Below are positions 62,584 to 64,000 of a DNA stretch of 64,000 bases, piece after piece. Each line of letters starts with the position of its first letter. Position 1 is the first letter of the stretch. A program made the position numbers and the translations under genes. Origin of the DNA: Litchfieldella qijiaojingensis (lineage in GTDB: Bacteria > Pseudomonadota > Gammaproteobacteria > Pseudomonadales > Halomonadaceae); the NCBI RefSeq assembly GCF_014651875.1, contig NZ_BMXS01000006.1, forward strand, positions 62,001 through 126,000, given 5' to 3'. The notes under the pieces were generated by a model. It was not told the DNA's origin. It saw only the letters and a list, made by a program, of their open reading frames with translations, and did not search any database.

Positions 62584-62664
62584 AGCGCGAACGATTCCGA
62601 ATAACCCCCGGCGCGGCGGTCGTTTGGCCGTTGCAGGGGCTCACTCGGCAGGTGTACCCGCGTT

Positions 62665-63276
62665 ATGATCAAGCTCGTCCAGTTCATAGATCGCCTTACG
62701 GGTTGGTTCGGTCGGGCGTTCGCCTGGTTGATTCTGCTGATGGCGTTCGGCATGGGCTACGAGGTGGTGGTGCGTTACGTCTTCAATGCGCCGACCGCCT
62801 GGGCCTTCGATATGTCCTACATCCTTTACGGTACGCTGTTCATGGTGGGTGGCGCCTATACGCTGTCACGCGATGCCCATGTGCGCGGCGACTTCCTCTA
62901 TCGGCTATGGAAGCCGCGTACCCAGGCTATCGTCGAGCTGGTGCTCTACTTCATCTTCTTCTTCCCCGGCATCACGGCCTTGGTGATTGCCGGCTGGAAG
63001 TATGCCGCACGCTCATGGCGTTATCTGGAGGTGAGCACCTTTTCGCCTGCGGGCGTACCGGTGTTCCATTTCAAGACCATGCTCGTGGTGGCCGGGATGC
63101 TGCTGTTCATCCAGGGGATCGCCCAGGTTTTCCGCTGCATCATCTGTATCCGCACCAATGAATGGCCGCCGCACATGGAGGATGTCGAGGAACTCGAGGA
63201 CAAACTGATCAAGCAGGCGGCCGCCGGAGAGATCGACAAGGCAGAGAAGTATGCGCACGGGAGAGACGACATATGA
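62665..63276 (+). CDS. TRAP transporter small permease (DctQ family)
   Basis: 203 residues with four membrane helices. FGRAFAWLILLMAFGMGYEVVVRYVFNAPTAWAFDMSYILYG is the DctQ hallmark, and GDFLYRLWKPRTQAIVELVLYFIFFFPGITALVIAGWKYA the second pair. Its length and the charged tail (EDVEELEDKLIKQAAAGEIDKAEKYA) fit the mannitol/chloroaromatic-type group. The stop overlaps the large-permease start (ATGA). Confidence 0.9.
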   Translation: MIKLVQFIDRLTGWFGRAFAWLILLMAFGMGYEVVVRYVFNAPTAWAFDMSYILYGTLFMVGGAYTLSRDAHVRGDFLYRLWKPRTQAIVELVLYFIFFFPGITALVIAGWKYAARSWRYLEVSTFSPAGVPVFHFKTMLVVAGMLLFIQGIAQVFRCIICIRTNEWPPHMEDVEELEDKLIKQAAAGEIDKAEKYAHGRDDI

Positions 63277-64000
63277 CGGATCCTCAGATCGCCATCATGA
63301 TGCTGGGGATCTTCATCCTCATCATCTTTTTCGGTTTCCCGATCGCCTTCACCCTGATGGCGCTGGGGGTCATCTTCGGTTACTACGCCTACTTCAATCC
63401 GGGCCGCATGTGGCGCGACTACGACCGCGCGCTAGAGGCAGGTGCCGGTAACTGGGAGCTACTCGAGACCTGGATCGGCGGGTTCTTCAATAACCGGATC
63501 TTCGACCTGTTCGTCAACCAGACCTACTCGGTGATGGCGAACGAGGTGCTGACCGCGGTGCCTCTATTCCTGTTCATGGGCTATATCGTCGAACGTGCCA
63601 ATATCGTCGACCGGCTGTTCTCGACGCTTTATATCGCGGCTAAACGGCTGCCTGGTGCCATGGCGGTGGCGGCGTTGATCACCTGTGCGCTGTTCGCTAC
63701 CGCGACCGGCATCGTCGGCGCGGTGGTGACGCTGATGGGGCTGTTGGCGTTCCCGGCGATGCTCAAGGCGCGCTACAACACCGGCTTCGCCTCGGGTGTG
63801 ATTTGCGCCGGCGGTACGCTCGGCATTTTGATCCCACCCTCGATCATGCTGATCGTCTACGCGGCGGCCTCGGGAGTCTCGATCGTGCGGTTGTATGCCG
63901 GGGCGCTGCTCCCCGGCTTTTTGCTTGCTGGGCTCTATCTCGTCTACATCATCGGGCGTTCCATCTTGCAGCCGTCGGTGGCACCCAAACCAAGCGAGGA
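63273..64000 (+). CDS. TRAP transporter large permease (DctM family), 3' partial
   Basis: 242 codons before the window ends; the family has about 430-600 residues. Hydrophobic N-terminus FILIIFFGFPIAFTLMALGVIFGYYAYF, then YSVMANEVLTAVPLFLFMGYIVERANI and FATATGIVGAVVTLMGLLAFPAML, followed by GGTLGILIPPSIMLIVYAAASGVSI, a DctM signature. ATG 63273 is coupled to dctQ by ATGA. An inserted hydrophilic loop (about residues 45-75) after the first helix is typical of the group with long N-terminal regions. Confidence 0.92.
   Translation, partial: MTDPQIAIMMLGIFILIIFFGFPIAFTLMALGVIFGYYAYFNPGRMWRDYDRALEAGAGNWELLETWIGGFFNNRIFDLFVNQTYSVMANEVLTAVPLFLFMGYIVERANIVDRLFSTLYIAAKRLPGAMAVAALITCALFATATGIVGAVVTLMGLLAFPAMLKARYNTGFASGVICAGGTLGILIPPSIMLIVYAAASGVSIVRLYAGALLPGFLLAGLYLVYIIGRSILQPSVAPKPSE

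Overview
The window is high-GC, densely packed chromosomal DNA of a Gram-negative bacterium. A Halomonas-like halophilic gammaproteobacterium is the best guess. The reasons are the choline uptake and oxidation pair (BetT-BetA), the acidic proteins, the TRAP and Liv importers, the Tat- and Sec-exported proteins and many LysR/AraC regulators. This assignment is inference from gene content. I saw no rRNA, tRNA, CRISPR array, prophage or intact insertion sequence.

Layout. 1-4406: a peptide-type ABC importer (two permeases, two ATPases; the window cuts the first permease) and a small membrane protein. 4482-12778: an exported truncated haemoglobin, a DUF255 protein, a Tat-exported aldo/keto reductase with a DUF6064 membrane protein, a ferritin-like unknown, a divergent Lrp regulator/MFS exporter pair, and cytochrome P460. 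12880-22404: an FtsH paralogue, a giant Lhr-type helicase, an exported histidine-rich repeat protein, and an EF-G-like GTPase with a 73-residue partner. 22479-36292: an accessory-looking stretch of small redox and stress genes (alcohol dehydrogenase, PPOX flavoprotein, broken BBE-type oxidoreductase with AraC regulator, LysR/MFS, cupin, rhomboid protease, VOC/YCII/DUF1428 operon, two DUF899 proteins, NAD(P)-binding protein with LysR, VOC protein, YrhK). 36277-40104: betT-betA. 40477-45968: rhodanese/LysR, the intact second BBE/AraC pair, an exported bifunctional-nuclease/PDZ protein and a YCII protein. 46201-52841: a 1434-residue TIR-STAND-WD40 protein next to an exported protein, a glycine-zipper lipoprotein and a DUF4231 membrane protein. 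52904-58254: a branched-chain amino acid type ABC importer (livGFHM with divergent binding protein). 58354-64000: DUF1326, ABM and DUF1772 proteins, a patatin-like phospholipase and a TRAP importer that runs off the window.

Three kinds of structure are not explained by ordinary genes. First, two 142-bp elements of identical length (35777-35918 and 51514-51655) have terminal inverted repeats and 4-bp flanking direct repeats, and look like a MITE family. Second, an inverted pair of REP-like palindromes lies just upstream of the TIR-STAND gene. Third, the BBE oxidoreductase/AraC module is duplicated 17 kb apart, and one oxidoreductase is inactivated by a small frameshifting deletion.

The strongest candidate for a poorly described system is the TIR-STAND-WD40 protein, a predicted sensor with a retained NADase-type glutamate, in a short block of envelope and membrane proteins.
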